From NCBI GenBank assembly GCA_017355425.1, contig CP070233.1, forward strand, positions 33,501-97,500: a stretch of DNA of 64,000 nt, read 5' to 3'. This DNA comes from Dolichospermum sp. DET69. GTDB taxonomy: Bacteria; Cyanobacteriota; Cyanobacteriia; Cyanobacteriales; Nostocaceae. Shown here one piece after another: positions 53,313 through 62,600 of this stretch (positions are counted from its first letter, which is position 1; the number at the start of each line of letters is the position of its first letter). The notes under the pieces were generated by a model. That model searched no databases and had not been told where the DNA came from. It saw nothing but the letters and a program-made list of their open reading frames with translations. The translations under genes and the position numbers were made by a program.

Positions 53313-53923
53313 AACGTCGTCAACCTACCAGGAAAATTACTCAAAAAATATTAATTGCTTGTGAAGGAAGTAAAACCGAACCAATTTATTTCAATAGCAT
53401 TCGTAATGAATTACGTTCATCAACTTTAGAGATTATTGTATTGGATAATCAAGGAAAAACTGACCCAGGTAACATTATTGAAATACTCATCGAAAAACGA
53501 CAGCAGATGAAAAATGAAAAAAGATGGACTACAAATGATGCTGCTTGGGCTGTTTTTGATGGAGATGAACATATTGAAAAAAGTCGTAAAAGTTGGGAAA
53601 CTGCGATTAATCGAGCTAATAGTCAAAAGATTAATTTAGCAATTACAAATCCTTGTTTTGAACTTTGGTATTTAATTCATTTTCAAGATCATTTTGCAGA
53701 AATTAATCGTGATAAGTTAGTTAAATTATTAGATAAACATATCCCTGGCTATAACAAATCAACGTGTTTCTATCCCAAACCATTAAAACCATTAACTGAA
53801 AAAGCTATTCAATCTGCTGAAAAAATCGCAAAGCAAATATTACGTAATGAATTATATGAATACTCTAATCCTTGTTGTAGTGGTTTACCAAAACTAATTA
53901 GTAGTTTATTAGGTTTAATTTAA
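53297..53923 (+). CDS. RloB-like TOPRIM-fold protein (AbiLii-like)
   Basis: A 208-aa RloB family protein: ILIACEGSKTEPIYF (Glu23), AWAVFDGDEH (Asp88, Asp90) and LAITNPCFELWYLIHFQDHF. The acidic residues are placed as in a TOPRIM nuclease core. It overlaps the ATPase gene by 16 bp, so the two are translated together. Likely effector of the pair; substrate unknown. Confidence 0.88.
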   Translation: MSRKLERRQPTRKITQKILIACEGSKTEPIYFNSIRNELRSSTLEIIVLDNQGKTDPGNIIEILIEKRQQMKNEKRWTTNDAAWAVFDGDEHIEKSRKSWETAINRANSQKINLAITNPCFELWYLIHFQDHFAEINRDKLVKLLDKHIPGYNKSTCFYPKPLKPLTEKAIQSAEKIAKQILRNELYEYSNPCCSGLPKLISSLLGLI

Positions 53924-53946
53924 TAAAATTGGAAAAGAATGAACAA

Positions 53947-54867
53947 TTATTTAGTTTTATCAAATTTAATCACAAAAGCGATCGCAATACTCACCATCAA
54001 AATCAATGCCATACTCAAAGCTGAACCAAAACCCCAATTTTGACTAGCACCAAGAAACTGATTATAAACTAACCGCGCAGCCGTCATACTCGAAGCACCA
54101 CCAAGTAATTCAGGGTCTATAAAATCCCCCAACCCAGTAATAAAAACTAGCAGGGAACCAGCAGCAATTCCTGGTAAAACTTGCGGTACAGTCACCTTGC
54201 AAAAAGTTTGTACTGGATTTGCACCCAAATCAGCAGCAGCTTCTAATAACTGTTTATCTAACTTTTCTAAAGAAGCATATAAAATTAACACCATATAAGG
54301 TAACAAGCTGTAACTCATCCCAATTAATACGGCTGAGTTACTATTCAGAATATCTAATGTAGGTAAACCAAAACTGGTTAATAAACTATTTAATAATCCA
54401 GTAGGACGCAAAATTGTAATCCATGCGTAAGAACGCAATAAAGAAGAAGTCCATAAAGGCAAAACAAAAGCCAAAACTAATAAATTTTGCCAACGCTGTG
54501 GCACAATTAAAGCAATCCAATAAGCAACGGGAAAACCTAAAATTAAAGTAATAATAGTAGTAGCAAATGCTAAAAAAAGTGAGTTGAATATAACTTTTAA
54601 ATAAATCGGTTCAAAAATGCGAATATAGTTACCCCAACCACTAGGATTTACTAGATCACCTGGTCGAATATCCGGTACTAAACTTAATTCAAAAATGATT
54701 AATGTTGGCAAAACTAGCAGTATTAATAACCAAATACCAGATGGTGCTAGTAATACCAAGGGAGATAACCAATTTTTCCACCCAGATTGTAATTTCTCGG
54801 TTTTGCTCAGATCGTTAGAAGATTGCATTTGAGAATTAGTAATTTTTAAGTTAGTAATTGAGTCCAA
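53947..54867 (-). CDS. potB: Polyamine ABC transporter permease PotB
   Basis: A 306-aa permease with six hydrophobic segments and the EAA-type loop AAADLGANPVQTFCKVTVPQVLPGI. It resembles PotB of spermidine/putrescine importers. It overlaps the end of potD by 22 bp. A second permease potC would be expected next to it but is absent; the RloB gene lies 24 bp downstream instead. Confidence 0.92.
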   Translation of the reverse strand: MDSITNLKITNSQMQSSNDLSKTEKLQSGWKNWLSPLVLLAPSGIWLLILLVLPTLIIFELSLVPDIRPGDLVNPSGWGNYIRIFEPIYLKVIFNSLFLAFATTIITLILGFPVAYWIALIVPQRWQNLLVLAFVLPLWTSSLLRSYAWITILRPTGLLNSLLTSFGLPTLDILNSNSAVLIGMSYSLLPYMVLILYASLEKLDKQLLEAAADLGANPVQTFCKVTVPQVLPGIAAGSLLVFITGLGDFIDPELLGGASSMTAARLVYNQFLGASQNWGFGSALSMALILMVSIAIAFVIKFDKTK

Positions 54868-55928
54868 TAGCGTTCATATACTTCTTCAAATTTTCCTAAA
54901 GGAGTCACACGTTCACACTTTGCTAAAAGTGATTCAGGCGGAAATAAATTAGTATTCTCTTGAATTTCCTGTGGTAATTGTTCAAATCCAGCCCGATTAG
55001 GAGTAGAAATATATAATCTTTCAGAAATTGCTGCTGCTACTTCTGGTCGCAAAATTAAATTAATCCAGGCATAAGCACCAGCTATATTAGGATTAGATTT
55101 GGGAATAACAATAGTATCAGTCCATAATGATGAACCACTGCGAGGAATTACAAATTTTAATTTGGGGTTTTCTTTAGAAATTCTGACTGCATCAGCAGAA
55201 TAACACATCGCAATTGATAAGTCTCCCGCCAGAATTTTATTTTGCCAAGCATCAGTATCAAAAGCAGCGATCGCAGGTTTTAATAATTGTAATTTCTGAT
55301 ATGCTTGTTTAACTTCATTTTCATTTTGTGAATTATAGGAATAACCCAACATCCGCAACGTTGCCCCCATTACCTCCCGCACATCATTGAGTAAGGTAAA
55401 GCGTTTATTTAGCTTATCCTGATTTTGCCAAAGATATTCCCAATCTTCTGGGGGATTTGCCAATTTTTCTGAGTTGTATAGTAAACCAGTTGTTCCCCAA
55501 TTAAAGGGAATACTATAACGGTTATTGGGGTCATAAATAGGATTAGAAAATTGGGGCAATAAATTATCTAAGCCAATTAAACGGCTATGATCTATTTCTG
55601 TTAATAACCCTTTTTCTGCCATCTTCTGTACCATATAGTCAGATGGATAGATGATGCTATAAGTACCACCACCTCCAGCTTGTAACTTCGCCAACATCAC
55701 ATCATTGGATTCATATACATCTGCTATTACTTTCATCCCTGTTTGGGTAGTAAAGGTAGTTAGTAATTCTTTATCTGTATATTGTGTCCAGGTATAAATA
55801 TATAGTTTGTCATTATGATTAGAGCTAATATAGTTTGACCCCACATTAGCTAGTCGCCAACCACAACTACCTAAAGATAAGGTAGAAAATGCCGCCATTT
55901 TTTTGAGAAAATTACGTCTGTTAGTCAT
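54846..55928 (-). CDS. potD: Polyamine-binding protein PotD
   Basis: A 360-aa periplasmic binding protein with a Tat-like signal (TNRRNFLKKMAAFSTLSLGSCGW, arginine pair at 3-4) whose GSCG end also allows lipoprotein processing. KLYIYTWTQYTDKELLTTFT, YDVNYPSDYMVQKMAEKGLL-like (IIYPSDYMVQKMAEKGLLTE) and WTDTIVIPKSNPN match PotD. It delivers polyamines to PotB and PotA. Confidence 0.93.
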   Translation of the reverse strand: MTNRRNFLKKMAAFSTLSLGSCGWRLANVGSNYISSNHNDKLYIYTWTQYTDKELLTTFTTQTGMKVIADVYESNDVMLAKLQAGGGGTYSIIYPSDYMVQKMAEKGLLTEIDHSRLIGLDNLLPQFSNPIYDPNNRYSIPFNWGTTGLLYNSEKLANPPEDWEYLWQNQDKLNKRFTLLNDVREVMGATLRMLGYSYNSQNENEVKQAYQKLQLLKPAIAAFDTDAWQNKILAGDLSIAMCYSADAVRISKENPKLKFVIPRSGSSLWTDTIVIPKSNPNIAGAYAWINLILRPEVAAAISERLYISTPNRAGFEQLPQEIQENTNLFPPESLLAKCERVTPLGKFEEVYERYWTQLLT

Positions 55929-56045
55929 CTACAGGAATTGATAATTGATAATTCATTTTTATTTTTGAAGCTTCTACATATTCTTCCTTCTTCCTTCTTC
56001 CTCCTGACTCGGTGACTCGGTGACTCGGTGACTCGGTGACTCCTT
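55929..56045. repeat. Pyrimidine tract and 8-bp tandem repeat
   Basis: CTTCTTCC repeats run into about five copies of GACTCGGT (56005-56043), the longest copy number of this repeat in the window. It separates potA from potD. Confidence 0.85.
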
Positions 56046-57185
56046 TCATAAATTGTCAATTTGACTAATAGCTAAACAGTCAGATTTTTCCCACCAAGCA
56101 TAAATGGGTGTATTCCTATCTGGTAAGCTACTATAAGTATTAGGTTGTAAAACATTGAGGTTAACACCGTTGATTAATTCCACAACATAATTAACATGAG
56201 TACCTAAATACATGACATTAATTAGCCGTCCCTCAAAACAGTTTGTGGGTATATTAGGTTGATAAAGGGAAAGTTGAATTTTTTCAGGACGGACACTAAC
56301 AACAACACTTTGGGCTATTTTTAAAGGAGTTTGTTCGTTGCGACCAACAAGAATTGTTAATCCAGTTTTAGTCGAAATTTTGATAGATTCTGCATCTACT
56401 TCCAGAATTTCACCACTAAATAGATTAGTATCACCAATAAAATCAGCTACAAAAGGTGTTTGGGGGCGTTCGTAAATTTGACTGGGAGTACCAATTTGTT
56501 CTATTTTGCCTTGGTTCATCACCGCAATGCGATCAGATAAACATAGTGCTTCTTCCTGATCATGTGTCACCATAACAAAGGTTAACCCTAAATCCTTGTG
56601 AAGATTAGATAACTCAACTTGCATCTCCTTGCGAAGTTTCAAATCTAATGCTCCTAAAGGTTCATCTAGAAGGATGACTGCGGGACGATTCACCAAAGCC
56701 CTTGCTAAGGCTACCCGTTGTTGTTGACCACCTGAAAGTTGATTGGGGACACGCGATCGCAAACTTTCCATTTTTACGAGTTTTAAAGCTTCTGTGACGC
56801 GACTAGCAATTTCTGATTTAGATATTTTTTTTAATCGCAGTCCAAAAGCAATGTTTTCCCACACATTCAAGTGATTAAATAAAGCATAACTTTGAAATAC
56901 AGTATTCACAGGTCGCCGATAAGAAGGAACATCGGTCATTAACTGACCTTGAATTAGTAACTTACCAGCGTCAACCCTTTCAAATCCAGCAATTAAGCGG
57001 AGTGTAGTTGTTTTCCCACAACCAGAAGGACCTAAAATACTAAAGAACTCTCCCTGTCTAACATCCAAATCTACCCCATGTACTGCGGGTTCTTGGTTGA
57101 AAAACTTGAATACGTTACGCAATTCAACATCAAGTGGCTGTAATGTTTTTGAACCTCTTTGATTCTGTATCGCAGTTTGAGCCAT
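56046..57185 (-). CDS. potA: Polyamine ABC transporter ATPase PotA
   Basis: A 379-aa ATPase: Walker A GPSGCGKT (52-59), signature LSGGQQQR, Walker B VILLDEPLGALD, and a C-terminal TOBE domain (about 265-370). Matches PotA of spermidine/putrescine importers. First gene of the potA-potD-potB group on the minus strand. Confidence 0.94.
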   Translation of the reverse strand: MAQTAIQNQRGSKTLQPLDVELRNVFKFFNQEPAVHGVDLDVRQGEFFSILGPSGCGKTTTLRLIAGFERVDAGKLLIQGQLMTDVPSYRRPVNTVFQSYALFNHLNVWENIAFGLRLKKISKSEIASRVTEALKLVKMESLRSRVPNQLSGGQQQRVALARALVNRPAVILLDEPLGALDLKLRKEMQVELSNLHKDLGLTFVMVTHDQEEALCLSDRIAVMNQGKIEQIGTPSQIYERPQTPFVADFIGDTNLFSGEILEVDAESIKISTKTGLTILVGRNEQTPLKIAQSVVVSVRPEKIQLSLYQPNIPTNCFEGRLINVMYLGTHVNYVVELINGVNLNVLQPNTYSSLPDRNTPIYAWWEKSDCLAISQIDNL

Positions 57186-57212
57186 AATCTTCCGTAGAAT
57201 ACCCTGATATTG

Positions 57213-57252
57213 TCAGTTGTCAGTTGTCAGTTGTCAGTTGTCAGTTGTCAGT
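57213..57252. repeat. Heptamer tandem repeat upstream of mrdA
   Basis: Five to six copies of CAGTTGT (7 bp), as at 6105-6148. An open frame runs through the repeat into mrdA, but the repeat translation (LSVVSCQLSVV-like) is not part of the real protein. Confidence 0.9.
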
Positions 57253-57301
57253 CGTTACTTATTACCTATTACCTATTTATCCCAAAATTTTTTTTGGTCT
57301 T

Positions 57302-59083
57302 ATGGCTATTTTTCCATCATTACTTAGTACAACAAAAAATACACGCACAGTTGGACGTGGTGTCCAATCTACATTTGTAATTTTATTCACATTATTAATG
57401 TTATCTGGAATCGGCGCTAGATTAATTTATTTGCAAATTATCGAAGGAAAAAACCACCGCATCCGTGCAGAATCCAACCGGATTCGCATTATTTCTAAAC
57501 AACCAGAAAGAGGTAATATTTTTGACAGGAATGGTAAATTATTAGCCAGCACTCGTTATCCTCGGTCTGTGTACTTATGGCCAATGGCACATACTAAACC
57601 CTCCTGGTCTGTGGTTGGTCCACGTCTAGCCAAAATTCTCGACACCCCCCAAGAAGAAATTGAGAAAACACTTGAACAATCTGCTATCAACCCTTCTTCA
57701 CTAATTCGCATTGCTCGCAATCTTAATGAAGCACAGGTGACAGCATTAAAAGAGTATGAAAATGAACTACCAGGCGTAGAAATAAATACGGAAGCTGTTC
57801 GTTATTATCCCCACGGTCAAGAGTTAGCTCATGTACTTGGGTATACTCGTGAAATTACTGCTGAACAATTGGAAAAAAGGAAAGCGGAAGGCTACAGATT
57901 AGGAGATGTAACAGGTCAAATGGGTGTAGAAAAAGCCTATGAAAAATTGTTAAGAGGTGAATGGGGCGGTCAGCAGATAGAGGTAGATGGTAGCGGTAAA
58001 CCCATAAAAGTGTTAGGAAGCAAAGAAGCAAAAGCTGGTAATGATTTGCACTTAACTATAGATTTAGATATACAACTGGCAGCAGAAAAAGCTTTAGGTA
58101 AGCGTAATGGTGCAATAGTCGCAATTGACCCTAAAAATGGGGCTATCTTAGCAATGGTGTCTCATCCCACTTTCGACCCCAATATCTTTTCTAAGCAAAA
58201 ACTTTCTCAACAAGATGTGAAAACAACATTCCAAAATCCTGAACATCCTTTCGTCAATCGGGCTATTAGCGTCTTTCCTCCAGCTAGTACCTTTAAAATT
58301 GTCACCACAACGGCCGGACTAGAATCAGGTAAATTTTCTCCTGATACAGTATTACAAACCTACGGTTCTTTAAATATCGGTGGAACTAGATTTGGTGAAT
58401 GGAATCATGCTGGTTTTGGACCATTGGGTTTTGTGGGCGCATTACAATGGAGTAGCGATACCTTCTTTTATCAAGTTGGTAAGCGAGTCGGTGGACTAAC
58501 TTTGATTGAATGGACTCGTAAATATGGATTTGGTCAAAGAACCGGCTTTGAATTTACCACAGAAGAAGCTAAGGGTTTAGTTCCCGATGAAAATTGGAAA
58601 CAGAAAACATGGAAAATACCTTGGAGTGTAGGCGACACTGTGAATATGTCCATTGGCCAAGGGGCTTTACAAGCTACCCCTTTACAAGTCGCTGTCATGT
58701 TTGCTGTACCTGCGAATAGTGGTTATCGAGTGCAACCCCATTTGTTGAAAGATAATGAAGAAGCTAAAAGCTGGAGACAATCATTAAATCTCAAACCCAC
58801 AACCATCAAAATTTTGCGTGAAGGATTGCGGAAGGTAGTCCATGAAGGCACAGGTAAGGCATTAAATGTCCCAACTCTTCCCCCAGTAGCTGGTAAAAGT
58901 GGCACTGCTGAAGCTTGGAGAAAAGGAGTTAAAGAAAATCACGCTTGGTTTGGGGCTTATGCACCTGCGGATAAGCCAGAAATTTTAGTCGTGGCCTTTG
59001 CTGAACATTCCGGTGGTGGTGGTGGTAGTGTGGCTGCACCAATGATTTTAGAAATAATGGAAAAACATTTTGCTCGGAAATAA
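57302..59083 (+). CDS. mrdA: Penicillin-binding protein 2
   Basis: A 593-aa class B PBP counted from ATG 57302 (the frame is open further upstream through a repeat). A membrane helix (about 24-46), dimerisation domain, and transpeptidase with Ser329-x-x-Lys332 (STFK), SSD at 384-386 and KSGT at 532-535. It cross-links septum-independent peptidoglycan with RodA and MreB. No rod genes are next to it. Confidence 0.95.
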   Translation: MAIFPSLLSTTKNTRTVGRGVQSTFVILFTLLMLSGIGARLIYLQIIEGKNHRIRAESNRIRIISKQPERGNIFDRNGKLLASTRYPRSVYLWPMAHTKPSWSVVGPRLAKILDTPQEEIEKTLEQSAINPSSLIRIARNLNEAQVTALKEYENELPGVEINTEAVRYYPHGQELAHVLGYTREITAEQLEKRKAEGYRLGDVTGQMGVEKAYEKLLRGEWGGQQIEVDGSGKPIKVLGSKEAKAGNDLHLTIDLDIQLAAEKALGKRNGAIVAIDPKNGAILAMVSHPTFDPNIFSKQKLSQQDVKTTFQNPEHPFVNRAISVFPPASTFKIVTTTAGLESGKFSPDTVLQTYGSLNIGGTRFGEWNHAGFGPLGFVGALQWSSDTFFYQVGKRVGGLTLIEWTRKYGFGQRTGFEFTTEEAKGLVPDENWKQKTWKIPWSVGDTVNMSIGQGALQATPLQVAVMFAVPANSGYRVQPHLLKDNEEAKSWRQSLNLKPTTIKILREGLRKVVHEGTGKALNVPTLPPVAGKSGTAEAWRKGVKENHAWFGAYAPADKPEILVVAFAEHSGGGGGSVAAPMILEIMEKHFARK

Positions 59084-59136
59084 CTAGGTTAGCGTTAGAA
59101 CTTGTCGCTGCTACTTAATATCTTCGCTTAAAAGCA

Positions 59137-59167
59137 TAAAAAAAGACCCTGAAATTTTCTCCAGGGT
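59137..59167 (-). terminator. Terminator-like hairpin after mrdA
   Basis: ACCCTG and CAGGGT (59146-59151 / 59162-59167) form a stem. The T-run lies on the minus strand (complement of AAAAAAA at 59137-59144), so the best terminator reading is on the minus strand, though the hairpin also follows mrdA by 60 bp. The remaining gap to 59356 shows no gene. Confidence 0.45.
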
Positions 59168-59356
59168 ACATACACGTTTTTCAGGCATTAATAAACTTAA
59201 GCCTATTCAACCTCAATAAATATTGCTACTACCTAAGGCAGAGTTAATTAAAATATTTTTGCTTTTGGTGAATAAGAAGTTGTTTTTCTATTGATCTTGA
59301 TCATCAGTGGCGATCGCGTCACAATAATAGTTAAACCGCCGTAATTTATCTTTACA

Positions 59357-60619
59357 ATGTCCCTCTCCCAACTAACTCCCACCCTTTCCTCTCCCCACAC
59401 CCCCACAGAACACTACTGGGGATATGATTATGATTTAGTTATAGTCGGTGGTGGAATTGTCGGCTTAACCCTAGCCGCAGCTTTAAAAGACTCTGGGTTA
59501 AATATCCTCCTAATCGAAGCTAGAGTTGCATCAGCCGCAGTAGCCAAAGGACAGGCTTATGCTGTACATATGTTATCAGCACAAATTTTCCAAGGCATTG
59601 GTTTATGGGATGAAATTCTCCCCAATGTTGCCAAATATAACCAAGTTTGTCTCTCTGATGCTGATTATCCTGATGTAGTCAATTTCCAAACTGCTGATTT
59701 AGGTACACCAGAGTTAGGTTTTGTAGCAGAACATTATGCACTGTTAGAACCTTTACAAGAATTTGTGCAAAATTGTGCAAATGTAACTATCTTGTGTCCA
59801 GCAGAAGTAGTCAGTACACAAAATGAGAGAGATATAGTTACTATTAATATGAAAATTGCCGATGAAAATCGGACAATTCGCAGTAAATTGTTAGTAGCTG
59901 CCGATGGTTCAAAATCTCCCATTCGTCAAGCTGCGGGCATTAAAACTAAAGGTTGGAAATACTGGCAATCATGTATTGTGGCTTTTGTAAAACCAGAAAA
60001 CCCTCATAATAACACTGCTTACGAAAAGTTTTGGTCAAGTGGTCCATTTGCAATATTACCTTTACCTGGAAACCGTTGTCGCATTGTTTGGACTGCACCC
60101 CATGAGGAAGCAAAAGCTTTCTGTGCATTGAATGATCAGGAGTTTTTAGCAGAATTGACTAAACGCTATGGTCAGCATGGGGGTAAATTGGAATTATTAG
60201 GAGACAGGTTTGTTTTTCAGGTACAGTTAATGCAGAGCGATCGCTATGTTCTCCCCAGATTAGCATTAATTGGTGATGCCGCCCATAACTGTCATCCCGT
60301 CGGTGGACAAGGTTTAAATTTGGGGATTCGTGACGCAGCAGCATTAGCTGAAATCATCCAAACAGCACATAAACATCGTCAAGATATTGGTAACATTTCC
60401 ATTCTCAAACAATATGAAAGCTGGAGAAAAAAAGAAAACCTCGCAATATTAGGTTTTACCGATTTATTAGATCGAGTTTTTTCTAACAACTTCTTACCAA
60501 TAGTCATAATTCGCCGTTTGGGTCTATGGATTATGCAGCGAGTTCCCATAGTAAAAATATTCGCCCTGAAATTAATGATTGGCTTAAAAGGAAAAACTCC
60601 ACAACTAGCCAAACGGTGA
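59357..60619 (+). CDS. FAD-dependent hydroxylase (UbiH/Coq6-like)
   Basis: A 420-aa flavoprotein: FAD motif VIVGGGIVGLTLAAAL (about 29-44), DG motif LLVAADGSKSPIRQAAG, and GDAAHNCHPVGGQGLNLGIRDA. It belongs to the UbiH/UbiF/Coq6 family, aromatic-ring hydroxylases of quinone biosynthesis; in cyanobacteria a role in plastoquinone or related prenylquinones is inferred. Length is normal. Confidence 0.9.
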   Translation: MSLSQLTPTLSSPHTPTEHYWGYDYDLVIVGGGIVGLTLAAALKDSGLNILLIEARVASAAVAKGQAYAVHMLSAQIFQGIGLWDEILPNVAKYNQVCLSDADYPDVVNFQTADLGTPELGFVAEHYALLEPLQEFVQNCANVTILCPAEVVSTQNERDIVTINMKIADENRTIRSKLLVAADGSKSPIRQAAGIKTKGWKYWQSCIVAFVKPENPHNNTAYEKFWSSGPFAILPLPGNRCRIVWTAPHEEAKAFCALNDQEFLAELTKRYGQHGGKLELLGDRFVFQVQLMQSDRYVLPRLALIGDAAHNCHPVGGQGLNLGIRDAAALAEIIQTAHKHRQDIGNISILKQYESWRKKENLAILGFTDLLDRVFSNNFLPIVIIRRLGLWIMQRVPIVKIFALKLMIGLKGKTPQLAKR

Positions 60620-60684
60620 AATTACCAAAACCAAAATATCGTAGGGTGCGTTAGCGACAGCGTAACGCACCATAAAAGGATAAA

Positions 60685-62274
60685 TTAAGAAACTTCCATC
60701 TTTTCCTTACCTACATTCAAAGCCACAACATCCTGCAACCTGGAAATCACAAAAGATTTCTCCAAATAAGACAACAAACCACCAGCTTTAGGACCTTTTT
60801 CTTTATTTAAAAAAGATAAATATAAAGCCTTAAAAGCAATTGGTTGTTGAATCCCTAACTCCTTAGTAGTCGAGAAAATTATAGTTTGTAATTCCTCAGC
60901 TTCCCAATTAGGAATATTCTGCAAATTCTCCATCAGTTTTTGCAAATAAGCAACTTGTTCGGAGTTAAAATTATTAGCTTTATCTGGAACTTGTTCCAAA
61001 TAGAGAACTAACTTTTCTTCCTCATCTGCATAGTCTTGTAACCACAATTGAGCAGCAGCAATTCTTTGATTAATAATTTGCTGATCATACTCATTTAAAG
61101 GCTGTGGACTACGTTGTAAAACCTCTTCCTGAATATTTAAACGCGGAACTTGCAACAAAGAAATCAACGTACTAAAATCAAAAGGTTGGAAAGTTTTGAT
61201 TTCATCCCCTACCTGCGCGTAAAATAACGGCATTAATTCCTCATTTAATTCAGGAGATTTGGAATACTTATTAATTAAAGTATCGTAATCTCTAAATAAA
61301 CGAGTAGTAGTTTCATAATTTGGTGCAAAGTTAATTACTGTTCTTGGTTGAGTCCGCAACATTAAAAAGCGCAGTAATTCAGGAGGAAGTAAAGCCGCAA
61401 TTTCTTTTGCACCCGAACCTACACCCTTAGAAGAACTCATTTTTGTACCATTCACAAGAATGAATTCATAGGGAGAATGGAAAGGAGGTTGCTTTTGTAA
61501 AACCTTACGACTAATAGCATTAGCAACATCTCTAGAACCACCTTTTTGAGAGTGGTCTTTACCAGCCATTTCAATAGTTACACCCTGTACATCCCACTTG
61601 GCCACCCATTCCACCTTCCAAGGTAATTTACCATTACCATTAAAAGGAGAAACCCAACCAGAATGTCCACAACCGTTTGTATAATCAGTTGCCTCTGGTT
61701 TGCAAGTATAAAAAACTTCTGAACCGTTATAATCTGTAGTGACAGTTGTGGCAATTTTACCGCAATTTTCACAAATAACTTGAAAAGGATACCAGTTATT
61801 GGGACGATCAGCCTTACTGACTTCTTTATATGCTTCTCTCACCAAATGGGCATTTTTTAAGAAAGTATCAATATGAGAATTAAGCTGGCCAGAACGATAT
61901 AAATCCCGGAGAAAATAAGTTTCTGGTTTAATTCCTAAATACTCAAAAACTTCAAAAAATTCACCAATGAAATATTTAGCATAATCACTAGTATCCTCAT
62001 CACCAGGGGAAGGTACATTACACAGAGGAAAACCCAAATAAGGAGAAAACTTTTCCTGATCTAAGTATTTTGGAACCGTATCCAGTGCGTCATAGTCATC
62101 CACACCATACAGGAACTTAACAGGCTTACCTGCGTGTTTCAAGGCACGGTAAATCACATCATGGATAACCACACCCCGCAATGACCCAACGTGTACCCGT
62201 CCTGATGGAGTCTTAGAATCATTAACTACCTGGTCGCCTACTGCATCAGCAGCAATTTTATCAGCCCAAAACAT
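60685..62274 (-). CDS. lysS: Class I lysyl-tRNA synthetase
   Basis: A 529-aa class I LysRS: HVGS (28-31, the HIGH box), KMSSSK (278-283, the KMSKS box), zinc ligands Cys168/Cys171 and Cys191/Cys202, and an SC-fold-like C-terminal helical domain. Class I LysRS is found mainly in archaea, spirochaetes, alpha-proteobacteria and some cyanobacteria, while most bacteria use class II. Whether a class II copy also exists cannot be told here. Confidence 0.94.
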   Translation of the reverse strand: MFWADKIAADAVGDQVVNDSKTPSGRVHVGSLRGVVIHDVIYRALKHAGKPVKFLYGVDDYDALDTVPKYLDQEKFSPYLGFPLCNVPSPGDEDTSDYAKYFIGEFFEVFEYLGIKPETYFLRDLYRSGQLNSHIDTFLKNAHLVREAYKEVSKADRPNNWYPFQVICENCGKIATTVTTDYNGSEVFYTCKPEATDYTNGCGHSGWVSPFNGNGKLPWKVEWVAKWDVQGVTIEMAGKDHSQKGGSRDVANAISRKVLQKQPPFHSPYEFILVNGTKMSSSKGVGSGAKEIAALLPPELLRFLMLRTQPRTVINFAPNYETTTRLFRDYDTLINKYSKSPELNEELMPLFYAQVGDEIKTFQPFDFSTLISLLQVPRLNIQEEVLQRSPQPLNEYDQQIINQRIAAAQLWLQDYADEEEKLVLYLEQVPDKANNFNSEQVAYLQKLMENLQNIPNWEAEELQTIIFSTTKELGIQQPIAFKALYLSFLNKEKGPKAGGLLSYLEKSFVISRLQDVVALNVGKEKMEVS

Positions 62275-62377
62275 TTGCTATTTATCTTTTCACAATCCAT
62301 CCATTTTAACTTTTGTCATGGAGAATAATCTCATTGTTGACTAAGTTCAATAATATTTCTATCTGGATCTTTATTGA

Positions 62378-62600
62378 CACTCTCAGGTCTAAAGACACTG
62401 AGATTCTGCGGACAGAGTAAGCTTAGGGCTTAATACCCAAAGTCTAATTCTCGCTGCGTTCGTCAAACAACGCCTACCCAGTAAGCCCAAGTCTAAGCTT
62501 AGATTGCTGGCTACTTTTCTTAGAATGTTCGCTGCACCATTTAAATCAGCGTTAACAATTGAACCATTAGCTGACTGATACAATCCACGTTTAACGCGCT
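62378..62600 (-). ncRNA. Probable omega-RNA region at the element right end
   Basis: TnpB guide RNAs are made from the 3' end of tnpB through the element's right end, with the guide taken from flanking DNA. Here the right-end hairpins (about 62381-62405 and the stem near 62415-62500) and the tnpB 3' part fit this. The guide would begin at 62373 and run to lower coordinates. The 5' limit is a guess. Confidence 0.5.

Noticed and set aside
57224..57301. N-terminal extension of PBP2
   Set aside because: The extra 26 residues translate a heptamer repeat; ATG 57302 begins the normal protein.
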